Notes: generated from the letters alone by a model not told the origin. A DNA stretch of 7,664 bases from JAZDLC01 sp043802345 (GCA_043802345.1 JAZDLC010000237.1:1-7664); one strand, 5' to 3'. Shown: positions 1 through 7,664, numbered from the stretch's first letter. Made by a program: numbers and translations.

Positions 1-699
1 CCAGGCCCAGAGTTCGACCCCCAGTCCGCGCTGGTGAAAGAGAGCCGCGAAGGCTCCCAGGAGAAGTCCATTCACGAACAGGATGTAGAGGACCGGCACA
101 CCCGCCGCGAAGCCGACGACGAAGCAGGAGAAGCCGATCTGGGCGTTGTGCGTGAACAGGAGGCTGGAGAAGAGCGCGAGCTCTCCCCCGCTGACGGAGC
201 CGTCCGAGTAGAGCGTGTCTCTCAGCTCCTTCGTGGTTGCCTCCGGGTTCCGTCCGGCCGCCATGGAACTGGGGACGAAGTCGTAGAACCGTTCCTGATT
301 CGAGTAGGTCAGGGCGAATCCGACCGAAGCTCCCAAAAGGAGCAGGACGCCGGCGAGCACGATTTGCGGCAGGAGGTTCCTGAAAGCGGCCGGCAACCGC
401 TGGGCGAAGAAGCGTCCGGCGCTGGCCAGGAGACTGCCGCGCGTGCCGTAGACACAGCAGTAGGCGCGGGACGTCAGGCTCTCCAGATACTCGGTGACGT
501 TGCGGTCCAGGGAGATCGAGCGCGCCACGCTCAGCGACGACAGGGTGGCGCGATAGAGGGCGGGCAGGTGGAGTAATTCGCTCGGCTTCAGTGAGCGGAG
601 GCCGGACTTTTCGACGCGGCTGACGAGGCTCTCCAACTGGCGCCAGGTCTGCGCCCGTTCGCGCCGGAAACCGACGCTCCTGAGCTCCTGGACTCCCAT
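1..699 (-). CDS. SpoIIM-family (stage II sporulation protein M-like) membrane protein, C-terminus off the window
   Basis: The frame runs from an ATG at 699 to position 1 without a stop, giving 233 residues; the C-terminal part lies outside the window. The first ~100 residues are soluble and helical, containing LKPSELLHLPALYR (about 37-50) and SLDRNVTEYLESL (about 63-75), which match the N-terminal part of SpoIIM-like proteins. A first membrane helix lies at about 111-131, and two more hydrophobic segments at about 188-222 end in the family signature NGLLLGAFAALFHQRGLG (210-227). The family name comes from a Bacillus engulfment protein, but relatives are widespread in non-sporulating bacteria beside MoxR/DUF58 genes, so a sporulation role should not be inferred here. 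The ATG overlaps the DUF58 stop by one base (TGATG) and has a good ribosome-binding site inside the DUF58 end, so coupled translation is expected. Family assignment is confident; molecular function is unknown. Confidence 0.88.
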   Translation of the reverse strand, partial: MGVQELRSVGFRRERAQTWRQLESLVSRVEKSGLRSLKPSELLHLPALYRATLSSLSVARSISLDRNVTEYLESLTSRAYCCVYGTRGSLLASAGRFFAQRLPAAFRNLLPQIVLAGVLLLLGASVGFALTYSNQERFYDFVPSSMAAGRNPEATTKELRDTLYSDGSVSGGELALFSSLLFTHNAQIGFSCFVVGFAAGVPVLYILFVNGLLLGAFAALFHQRGLGVELWAW

Positions 700-2012
700 C
701 AGATCATCCCCCTGCGCTTGATCTCGATGTAGCGGTTCAGGAGCTTCGAGGAGACTTCCTGCCAGGCTGCATCGATGCAATGGATCCCGAGCCGTTTCAG
801 CCGCAGGAACAGGATGTCGCGCTCCCGCAGCAGGTCGCCCGCCACCACGCTCCGGTTCAGATCGTCCGTCGTTTCGGGCGCCCGGTCGCGAAAGGAGATG
901 AGCGACGGGTCGCGCAGCGCCACGAACAGGATGAGATGCCGGCCCGAGAGGCGGCCGAGGTTCTCGATCAGCAGCTCGGCCGTGACGCTGTCGACGAACT
1001 CCGTCAGCACGACGATCAACGACCGCCTGCGCAGCCGGCGCGACAACTCCATCAGTCCGAGGGTGAAGTTCGTCTCGGCCGACGAGTAGTCCAGTTCCGA
1101 TGTCCGCCGTTGGATGCGGTGGTACGCCTGCATGCCTCCCGTCGGCTCGAGGTACGTGCGTGGCTGATCATCGAAGGCGCAGAGGCCGACGCGATCGCCC
1201 GCCTTGATCGCGACCAGTCCCAGGACCAGAGAGGTATGGATGGCGTGGTCGAGACGCGGCACGCCGTCGATCGGCTCGCCCATCAGATGCCCGGTGTCGA
1301 GCGCGAACAGGATCTGGTGATTCCGCTCGGCGCGGTGCTCGCGACAGAGGAGCGTGCGGTGCCGGGCGGACGCCTTCCAGTCGATGGCACGGGAATCGAA
1401 GCCGGGCAGGAACTCCCTGAGAGACTCGAACTCCGAGCCGTCGCCGAGATACTTCACCGCCTTCATGCCGCTCTGGAACTGGCGCGCGTCGAGGAACTCG
1501 AGCGCCGCACTCCGCACGTACAGCAGGTTCGGAGTCACGGGGATCTGCGCCCGAGTGGCCCGGATCGAAGTCCTGCGCATGAGTCCGAGGGGGCCGGACC
1601 AGCGGAGCCAGACGTTGTTCAACCGCGCCGTGCCGCGGCGGTGCGCGATGATCGGCACGTGAAGCGTTGCCGCGGCTCCGGCCGGGATCGTGACCTTCAC
1701 GGCTGGCTGGCGGACCAGCAGCGGGCAGAATTCGCACACGACCTCGACCGTGACGCCGAACCTCGAGCGGGGAGCCGAGAATCGCAGACTCAGGGTCTCT
1801 TCAGTGCCGATGAGCACGCCTGGTGGCGGCGTCGCGTCGAGCTGGATGCGGCGGGGCGGCAGGCAGAGGATCGCGTCGCAGCCCGCGGCGAAGACCGCCA
1901 ACCCGAGGAACGCCACCCACGCAGTCGTCCAGGATGGAGCGACCAGCGCCGGCAGCAGAGCCACCGGAAAGCCGAGCGAGAAGAGCCAGAGACATCGCGG
2001 CGTGGGATTCAT
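699..2012 (-). CDS. DUF58 / vWA-like domain protein (MoxR partner)
   Basis: This 437-residue protein has a hydrophobic N-terminus with two probable membrane helices (about 9-24 and 30-48), a beta-rich middle region (about 55-165, with the RRGTARLNNVWLRW segment) and the DUF58 core. The core signature GDGSEFESLREFLPG, then D211-W-K-A-S, lies at about 190-215 and leads into a vWA-like fold beginning ILFALDTGHLM (234-244). The family normally sits beside a MoxR ATPase and is presumed to be its client or partner; the biochemical activity is not known. The first metal-site strand reads D239-T-G-H-L rather than the DxSxS of a classical vWA MIDAS, so metal binding may be weak or altered. It starts 11 bp after the MoxR stop with only a weak Shine-Dalgarno-like AAGG, which points to dependence on upstream translation. 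Length is normal for the family and the gene looks intact. Confidence 0.93.
   Translation of the reverse strand: MNPTPRCLWLFSLGFPVALLPALVAPSWTTAWVAFLGLAVFAAGCDAILCLPPRRIQLDATPPPGVLIGTEETLSLRFSAPRSRFGVTVEVVCEFCPLLVRQPAVKVTIPAGAAATLHVPIIAHRRGTARLNNVWLRWSGPLGLMRRTSIRATRAQIPVTPNLLYVRSAALEFLDARQFQSGMKAVKYLGDGSEFESLREFLPGFDSRAIDWKASARHRTLLCREHRAERNHQILFALDTGHLMGEPIDGVPRLDHAIHTSLVLGLVAIKAGDRVGLCAFDDQPRTYLEPTGGMQAYHRIQRRTSELDYSSAETNFTLGLMELSRRLRRRSLIVVLTEFVDSVTAELLIENLGRLSGRHLILFVALRDPSLISFRDRAPETTDDLNRSVVAGDLLRERDILFLRLKRLGIHCIDAAWQEVSSKLLNRYIEIKRRGMI
707..713 (-). promoter_or_regulatory. Ribosome-binding site for the SpoIIM-family gene
   Basis: On the minus strand this reads AGGGGGA, 7 nt before the ATG at 699, inside the last codons of the DUF58 gene (RRGMI). 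Together with the TGATG stop/start overlap it fixes the start of the downstream gene. Confidence 0.7.
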
Positions 2013-2023
2013 CGTCGCTGCCG

Positions 2024-2960
<937 letters not shown>

Positions 2961-2980
<20 letters not shown>

Positions 2981-4205
2981 TGAGGATCTCCTCCTTCCAG
3001 GAGTGAGTTTGGCGGGCCCGCGCGAGGTGCATGCGAGCCCGAAGTCGGGCGTTCTGTCTGAGGCGTCCGAGGTCCCGGTGCAGCCGGTCCAGGTCGATGG
3101 AGAGCTCCCGCCGATCGCTGGCCGCCTGGAGCCAGGCTCTTAGCTGGTCGGGACCGAGTCCGGCCGGCGCGTGCAGCCGGACGCCGACATCTTGCAGCAC
3201 CATCTGGAAGTACCGCGCCACCGAGTAGTAGGAACTCCCGGTGATCGTGAGCAGCGAGGCTGTGTTCTCGATCAGGGCCGCTTTCCCCGGTTGGATGGCG
3301 GGCGCGAGCGGCAGGGTGGGACCGAAGCGGCGCAGCGCGCACCAGAGCGTGAGCAGGATGACCAGCAGCAACTGCGCGGTCGCGAGAAGCAGGGGGTACT
3401 GGAAGAGCTCGTGATACGGTGTGGTCTCTCGCACGAACCCGTGACAGGTTTCATCCACCACCACGGTGCCGCCCTGGCCGCAGAGTTCCGCGACGATGGC
3501 GAGCATGAACTCCGCGTTCCCTTCGTCACCGAGGCCGTGGTTTGCCATCGGATCCGGGTCAGAGAGGATCCACAGCGGGGCCGCGCTGCCGGGGACCTCG
3601 CCGACCAGGATCCCTTCCGGCGCCCGGATGATCGGCGTGAGGTCATCCGACCCCACCAGTTGTGGCTGCGCCAGCAGCACCGGTACTCGACCGCCTGCCG
3701 CGTCCACGAAGGGGCCTGACAGCGAGTCCGGCCGGCGGATGTCGCCGCTGACCAGCTTGGTGAGCACGATGCTGGGAGTGCTTTCGCGGTCGAGGTCGGA
3801 CGCTTCGATCCAGTTCGGCCGCTCCTCGCTCTGCCTGCCGATTCTCTTGGGCAGGACGATCAGCGTGGGACCCTTCTGGTCGGAAGCGACCTGAGAAAGC
3901 TGAGGATTCCCGCCGCCTTCATCGCGGAAGTACGGCTCGGGCTCGGCGAGGATCAATAACCCGGATGGTCCGGCGCGCTGCATCGACCGACTGCGGCTGA
4001 TGACGACGCGATACCCTTCGTCGCGCAGGAGTTCGACGAAGGCGCGGTGGCCGAGCGCTGAGTAGCTGAAGCTGTTGGTCTGCGCCGACGACGGACTGAA
4101 GATCAGGTCACCGAACAGCGCGAAGACGATTGCGACCAGGAACGAGATCACGCCCGCGCCGATGAGGACGGCCCTGATCTTCGCCAGCAGGGACCACCGC
4201 CTCAT
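2961..4205 (-). CDS. DUF4350 domain membrane protein
   Basis: A 414-residue protein. An N-terminal membrane helix (about 12-33) is followed by FSYSALGHRAFVELLRDEGYRV (47-67), the typical beginning of DUF4350. The domain continues through ILSDPDPMANHGLGDEGNAEF (213-233) and VVVDETCHGF (248-257), both characteristic. A second membrane helix lies at about 271-291. The C-terminal ~120 residues (292-414) are helical and arginine-rich and probably cytoplasmic. With the N-terminus inside, the DUF4350 domain would be extracytoplasmic; this topology is inferred. DUF4350 proteins recur in MoxR/DUF58 clusters and have no established activity. The ATG overlaps the DUF4129 stop as ATGA (4 bp), and its own end overlaps the MoxR start by 20 bp, so it is translationally coupled on both sides. 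A ribosome-binding site is weak (AGGGCGG, about 8 nt upstream). Confidence 0.88.
2988..2996 (-). promoter_or_regulatory. Strong ribosome-binding site for the MoxR gene
   Basis: On the minus strand this reads AAGGAGGAG. The AAGGAGG core ends 9 nt before the ATG at 2980. It lies wholly inside the DUF4350 coding sequence, where it encodes part of the WKEEI segment. It is the best Shine-Dalgarno sequence in the window and suggests that the ATPase is made in higher amounts than its neighbours. Confidence 0.85.
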
Positions 4206-4969
4206 GGCCGATCCGCCCTATGCGTCTCGAGGAACCGGGTGAGATGAGTCCGACAGTTCAGGTACTCGTCACGATGGATCTCGTGGTCGCCGAAGTGACC
4301 CCGCTCCGACGTGTGTACGAGCAGTCGCAGCGACTCTCCTGGCGCCTCCTCGAGTTGGCTGCGATCCAGCACTTCGCGGGCGGTCAGCGAGGGTGGCAGC
4401 CGGCGCCCCAGGCCCGAGCGCAGCGCGGCCAGGGCGATGAGAAGGTGGGCGTGGACCGCCTCCTTGAACTTCCCGGCCAGGGCCAGCCGCTCAGCCTCGG
4501 AGAGATCGTTCGCCGGGTCCCTGGATCGTGGCCTCTCGACTTCGACCTCGGGTCCTCCTTCGGTCTTGCGCGCCCTGCCGAGCAGCAGGTGCCGTATCAC
4601 GAAGACAACCACCAGCGAGGCGACGACCGCGGCCAGGACAAAGAGGAGCGTCCGGCCGACGGTGAGTTCGCCTGCGCCGGGGCGATCCGAGGCCGCCTCG
4701 CGGCGACTCGCCGGCGGGCCGCTTTTGCCGCTCCTGTCCGGCCGGCCTCCACCCTTTCCGAGGCTCCAGCGCTTCTCCGGCTTCTCCGGCTCCTCAGGCG
4801 AGGCGGACGGTCCGCTCCACGGTTCCGGCTTCTCCACCCCGGGGAGTTCGGTTTGATACTTTCCATCGGCAAGCACGTCGGCGGCCCGCTCACTCCCTCC
4901 GTCCGGGGGCGTGATCGCCAGGACCAACAGGATGACCAGGTTCGTTCCGATGCCAGGAAAGCCCTTCAA
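4202..4969 (-). CDS. DUF4129 domain membrane protein, TTG start
   Basis: A 255-residue protein with a short hydrophobic N-terminus (about 9-20; signal peptide or membrane anchor), a low-complexity Pro/Glu/Lys/Gly/Ser-rich linker (about 45-100), a clear membrane helix (about 106-129) and a C-terminal DUF4129 domain. Domain hallmarks are AERLALAGKFKEAVHAHLL (159-177), PPSLTAREVLDR (192-203) and SERGHFGD (221-228). In the likely topology the linker is outside and the DUF4129 domain in the cytoplasm. The start is uncertain: the first codon is TTG, there is no ATG or GTG between the upstream gene's stop and this codon, and the nearest purine run (GAGAG) is too close to be a good ribosome-binding site. 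The TTG at 4969 is preferred because later in-frame starts (TTG at residue 15, GTG at residue 32) would remove the hydrophobic N-terminus. The role of the domain is unknown, but it is a regular member of MoxR/DUF58 clusters. Confidence 0.85.
   Translation of the reverse strand: MKGFPGIGTNLVILLVLAITPPDGGSERAADVLADGKYQTELPGVEKPEPWSGPSASPEEPEKPEKRWSLGKGGGRPDRSGKSGPPASRREAASDRPGAGELTVGRTLLFVLAAVVASLVVVFVIRHLLLGRARKTEGGPEVEVERPRSRDPANDLSEAERLALAGKFKEAVHAHLLIALAALRSGLGRRLPPSLTAREVLDRSQLEEAPGESLRLLVHTSERGHFGDHEIHRDEYLNCRTHLTRFLETHRADRP
4771..4797 (-). repeat. Three tandem 9-bp units encoding PE[EK] triplets in the DUF4129 protein
   Basis: On the plus strand the unit GCTTCTCCG occurs twice in direct succession (4771-4788), followed by a diverged GCTCCTCAG (4789-4797). 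On the coding strand this gives the residues PEE-PEK-PEK (58-66) in the extracytoplasmic linker. Short in-frame repeats like this can change copy number by slippage without breaking the frame. Confidence 0.7.
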
Positions 4970-4985
4970 ACTCTCTGGTGTGTGC

Positions 4986-5018
4986 TGCCGGGATGCTAGC
5001 GGATCCGGGGGACCGGCA
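4986..5018. repeat. Inverted repeat in the sigma-DUF4129 intergenic gap
   Basis: The 75-bp gap 4970-5044 is the largest non-coding interval in the window. It contains a perfect 6-bp inverted repeat, TGCCGG at 4986-4991 and CCGGCA at 5013-5018, separated by 21 nt that themselves include the 8-bp palindrome CGGATCCG (5000-5007). No T-run follows on the minus strand, so it is not a convincing intrinsic terminator. It could be a weak RNA hairpin affecting readthrough or mRNA processing, or it could be chance in GC-rich DNA. Confidence 0.35.
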
Positions 5019-5044
5019 ACAGGCAGGGTCGGAAAACCTCGCGA

Positions 5045-7609
5045 TCACTCAGGCAGGAGGGAGAGTTCGATGTTGGTCAGCTTTCCCGGCTCGAGAGTCG
5101 CGTAGGTCGAGATCGCCGCGAAGCCCTCGAATTCGATGCGGAACAGATAGTCTCCCGGTGCGCAGAGGTCCTGGATGACGCCCGGGGCGTGTGAGACCAG
5201 ATTCCCACCGAAACGAGTCGTACTCGATCCATCAGGATGACCAGTATGAATCGAGAAGCTGATCAACTTTTCCGGCCAGCCGCCGGCGCGCTGCATCGTG
5301 ATTCGATGGGTCGGGAGGAGTTCCTCCTGGTAGTCGGCGGGAGGATGGAACGTGAAGCTCACTCGACACGCCGACTCGGCCACGAGGTCGACCTCTGTTT
5401 CCTCTCCGGAGAGGATCTCCACCTCGGATTGGATCGGTCGGAACATGCCTCCCTGGAACCGGTCAGGATCGTACGGTTGCACCAGCATTCGGAATCTCCC
5501 GGGTGGAATCAGGCGTATCGGGTCGTTCATCGATCCGGACTCCTCCAGAAAGGCTCCGACCAGGAAGCCTGCGTGCAATTCGGCGGTCGAAGAGAAACTC
5601 AACGACAGATGGAACTTTGGAATGACCTCTCCTTCCTCGTCGTGGAGCTTGACTCGAATCGACCCGGGCTCTCCCGCGAGGGGCGGCAGAACGAGAGTGA
5701 TCTCCGTGTCTCTTCGGGCCAGATCGATGGTCACCGATTGTCCCGCACCCCGCCGGCCCGGGACGGAGGCGAGAACCGACCAATCCTCACCCGGCTGAAC
5801 GCGTTGATCCCACTCTGAAACCGCGCCCCAGGAACCCTGCTTGTCACCTCCTGCTGACGTGAAATTCAACCAGGCCTTCATCGGCTGCCCGAGTTCATCC
5901 TGAACGTGAACCCGGATCCGGTAGCGGTCGACCACGAGTCGAATGGATGCTGTCCCTGCCTGGTACTTGCCGGCAGGTCCACGCGAATCAACCGGATGCA
6001 GGTAGTACTGGCGCGGCAGCAAACCGACGAATCTGAAGCGCCCCTTCCCATCCGTGCACACGAACCCGTAAGACAGCCCTTCCCAGGAAGTGACTTCTTG
6101 CGGGAATGGACTCCCCCGGTATCGGAACGAGCCGGTCCAGTCGTCCATCCGAGCCAGCAGCGGGAGATCGGCGACAGGGTCGCCGTCGGATGAGACGACC
6201 ACGCCCTCCAGCGACTCTCCTTCCGCGAGGTGGATGTCCGCCACCGCCGCGTCAACCCTTGGATCCAGGTCGATCAGCCCGGATCGCGCGAGACCGTGGC
6301 CAGGGTGGCAGGCGACCAGGTGGAAAGCGCCCTGTTGCTCGATCGGAACCTCGAATCGGCCCGACGAGTCGCTCGTCCCCTGGATCTCCTCCACCTGGCG
6401 ACTTCCTTCCGGCGCCAGACCGAAGAACGCGCCCGCGAGTGGATTCCCCTGAGCGTCGATCACACGGCCCCGCAGCTTTTTCGGCTCCCGCCGCAGGACG
6501 AAGTCCGAATCCTGCCAAGCCCGCTCGTGGGTCAGGTCATAGCGGACGGTGTGCCTGTCCGAAGTCCAACCGTCGGCCGAAGCCTCGCCGACGACGACGA
6601 CACCCCGGCGGACGTAGACGGAGACTCGTGTCACCGCCTCCTCCACATCGATGCGGTAGGCGCCCGCCTTGTCGGTCATTGCATCTCCGAGAGGAATGGG
6701 TGGATGGACGGTCGGCATCTCCAGGAAGACGGTGGCTCCCGAGATGGCTGCTCCCTCCGAGGACTTCACCGTTCCGCTCAGGATCCAGGTCGAGTCGGGT
6801 TCCTGCTGGCCCCCTTGATCGCTCATGGGAGCGATGGCAAGGCGATCACCGGCTGCCACGGGCTCTGCCGGCTCCATCGGAGGACTTGATGGACGCATCG
6901 ACGCCCCGGCAGGGCCATTTGCGGTCGCCGGTTCCTGTTCGGCCCGGTCGATCAGGAAGACCGGCACGGACAACAGCGCCACCACCGCCGCAAGACAGGC
7001 CAGTTTCACTCCGCCGGACATCACAAGTCCCCCGAGCAACATCGAGTTCGCGACCGGAGATGGTCGAAACAGCCCGATGAGTCCGCCACAGAGGTCACGC
7101 CGATCGAGACCGGTCCTCTTCTCCAGCTTCGCGCGCAGCTTCTGCAAGCCCCGGTTCAAGCGTGTTCGGACAGTCTCCACGGAGAGACCCGACATCCGGG
7201 CGATCTCGGTCGGCTTGAGGTCCTCGTAGAATCGCTGGAGGATGGTGGAGCGGTACGGTTCGTCGAGGGAGAACAGGCAGTCCACGATTGCCTGGGTCAG
7301 TTCACGCCGCTCTGCCAGGAGGTCGGAGGCAGGGAGTGATTCGCGAACGGCGCCCGCGAGTTCTCTCTGCACGCGCCGTCGGTCCGCCCTGACGCTGCGT
7401 AGCGCCAGATTCCGCGTCACCGCCGCCAACCAGGCCCCGACACGAGTCCCATCAGAAGGCGGGCGCAAGAGAGCGGCCAGCCAAGCTTCCTGAACGACGT
7501 CGTCCGCGGCCGCCGCATCCGCCACGATGCCCCGCGCCAGGCGGCGCAGAAAGCCGGAATGCGTGAGGAGGAGGTGCGGTTCCATCATGGATAGATTCCC
7601 GCCGGACAT
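5045..7609 (-). CDS. ECF-like sigma-70 factor fused to a transmembrane helix and carboxypeptidase-regulatory-like repeats
   Basis: An 854-residue protein. Residues ~10-77 are a sigma region 2 domain (DDVVQEAW at 36-43, GAWLAAVTRN at 58-67). Residues ~105-162 are region 4, with the DNA-binding helix-turn-helix in EIARMSGLSVETVRTRLNRG (135-154). Both are complete, so -10/-35 promoter recognition is plausible. A basic stretch and a ~40-residue linker lead to one clear membrane helix (about 202-220), then a Pro/Ala/Ser-rich spacer (222-272). The remainder is beta-rich and contains repeats of carboxypeptidase-regulatory type: GTVKSSEGAAISGATVFLE (279-297), GRVIDAQGNPLAGAFFGL (381-398) and GVVVSSDGDPVADLPLLA (469-486), each followed by a D-x-x-G-x-[FY]-R/E-like strand, plus more degenerate units near 563-590, 649-672 and 748-851. 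The basic N-terminal side predicts sigma domain inside and repeats outside. No catalytic residues are seen. The start could also be ATG codon 8 or 9; no upstream ribosome-binding site is strong. The target promoters and the ligand are unknown. Confidence 0.9.
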   Translation of the reverse strand: MSGGNLSMMEPHLLLTHSGFLRRLARGIVADAAAADDVVQEAWLAALLRPPSDGTRVGAWLAAVTRNLALRSVRADRRRVQRELAGAVRESLPASDLLAERRELTQAIVDCLFSLDEPYRSTILQRFYEDLKPTEIARMSGLSVETVRTRLNRGLQKLRAKLEKRTGLDRRDLCGGLIGLFRPSPVANSMLLGGLVMSGGVKLACLAAVVALLSVPVFLIDRAEQEPATANGPAGASMRPSSPPMEPAEPVAAGDRLAIAPMSDQGGQQEPDSTWILSGTVKSSEGAAISGATVFLEMPTVHPPIPLGDAMTDKAGAYRIDVEEAVTRVSVYVRRGVVVVGEASADGWTSDRHTVRYDLTHERAWQDSDFVLRREPKKLRGRVIDAQGNPLAGAFFGLAPEGSRQVEEIQGTSDSSGRFEVPIEQQGAFHLVACHPGHGLARSGLIDLDPRVDAAVADIHLAEGESLEGVVVSSDGDPVADLPLLARMDDWTGSFRYRGSPFPQEVTSWEGLSYGFVCTDGKGRFRFVGLLPRQYYLHPVDSRGPAGKYQAGTASIRLVVDRYRIRVHVQDELGQPMKAWLNFTSAGGDKQGSWGAVSEWDQRVQPGEDWSVLASVPGRRGAGQSVTIDLARRDTEITLVLPPLAGEPGSIRVKLHDEEGEVIPKFHLSLSFSSTAELHAGFLVGAFLEESGSMNDPIRLIPPGRFRMLVQPYDPDRFQGGMFRPIQSEVEILSGEETEVDLVAESACRVSFTFHPPADYQEELLPTHRITMQRAGGWPEKLISFSIHTGHPDGSSTTRFGGNLVSHAPGVIQDLCAPGDYLFRIEFEGFAAISTYATLEPGKLTNIELSLLPE

Positions 7610-7664
7610 GGGTCCGGTTCAAGGAATCTCCCGTTCGTGGCCCCCGACCTTCGTCTCAGTCGGT

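Noticed and set aside
34..576. A 180-codon plus-strand open frame at the left end
   Set aside because: It is antisense to the SpoIIM-family gene, whose minus-strand product has clear membrane helices and the family signature. The plus-strand product is highly charged and unrecognisable.
4220..4999. A 259-codon plus-strand open frame opposite the DUF4129 gene
   Set aside because: No domain is recognisable. The minus-strand frame has membrane segments and DUF4129 hallmarks and fits the operon spacing.
4995..5006. Adjacent GCTAGC and GGATCC palindromes, which could suggest a cloning scar
   Set aside because: Two 6-bp palindromes side by side are plausible by chance, and no vector-like sequence surrounds them.
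4986..5018. Intrinsic terminator between the sigma gene and the DUF4129 gene
   Set aside because: The stem is only 6 bp with a 21-nt loop, and no T-run follows on the transcribed strand. It is recorded only as an inverted repeat.
6106..7080. A 324-codon plus-strand open frame opposite the sigma-fusion gene
   Set aside because: The product is a Pro/Arg/Ser-rich low-complexity sequence with no domain, opposite a well-supported sigma/repeat protein. It is a composition shadow.
7610..7664. Promoter for the sigma gene in the last 55 bp
   Set aside because: I looked for -35/-10 pairs of housekeeping or ECF type and found none convincing. The promoter may lie beyond the window.

Overview
The window comes from a GC-rich bacterium (roughly 60-65% G+C by eye). 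It is almost completely filled by six genes, all on the minus strand, so transcription runs from the right end (position 7609) to the left end (position 1). Nothing fixes the taxon. A sigma factor fused to a membrane segment and to carboxypeptidase-regulatory-like beta-sandwich repeats, next to a MoxR/DUF58/DUF4350/DUF4129/SpoIIM cluster, is the kind of gene content I associate with Planctomycetota or Acidobacteriota-like environmental lineages. That is a guess, not a result.

Layout in transcription order: (1) 7609-5045, an 854-residue protein with a complete ECF-type sigma module at the N-terminus, a single clear transmembrane helix at about residue 202-220, and about 580 residues of predicted extracytoplasmic beta-rich repeats. 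(2) A 75-bp gap (5044-4970) with a small inverted repeat and no clear terminator. (3) 4969-4202, a DUF4129 membrane protein read from a TTG start. (4) 4205-2961, a DUF4350 membrane protein. (5) 2980-2024, a MoxR-family AAA+ ATPase. (6) 2012-699, a DUF58 protein with a vWA-like domain. (7) 699-1, a SpoIIM-family membrane protein cut off by the window edge. Genes 3 to 7 are tightly packed (4-bp overlap, 20-bp overlap, 11-bp gap, 1-bp overlap) and are very probably one translationally coupled operon.

Genes 3 to 7 form a recurrent bacterial gene set. A MoxR ATPase is thought to act as a chaperone or remodeler on a DUF58/vWA partner, with DUF4129, DUF4350 and SpoIIM proteins as membrane components. 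The overall biochemical function of this set is not established. The novelty candidate is the gene just upstream: a sigma factor that appears physically tethered to the membrane and carries its own putative external sensor, with no separate anti-sigma gene visible in the window. Its co-direction and 75-bp spacing suggest, but do not prove, that it is co-transcribed with or regulates the MoxR cluster.

No RNA genes, CRISPR arrays, insertion sequences, attachment sites or convincing terminators were seen. The 55 bp upstream of the sigma gene (7610-7664) show no recognisable promoter. There is no gene-free stretch longer than 75 bp.
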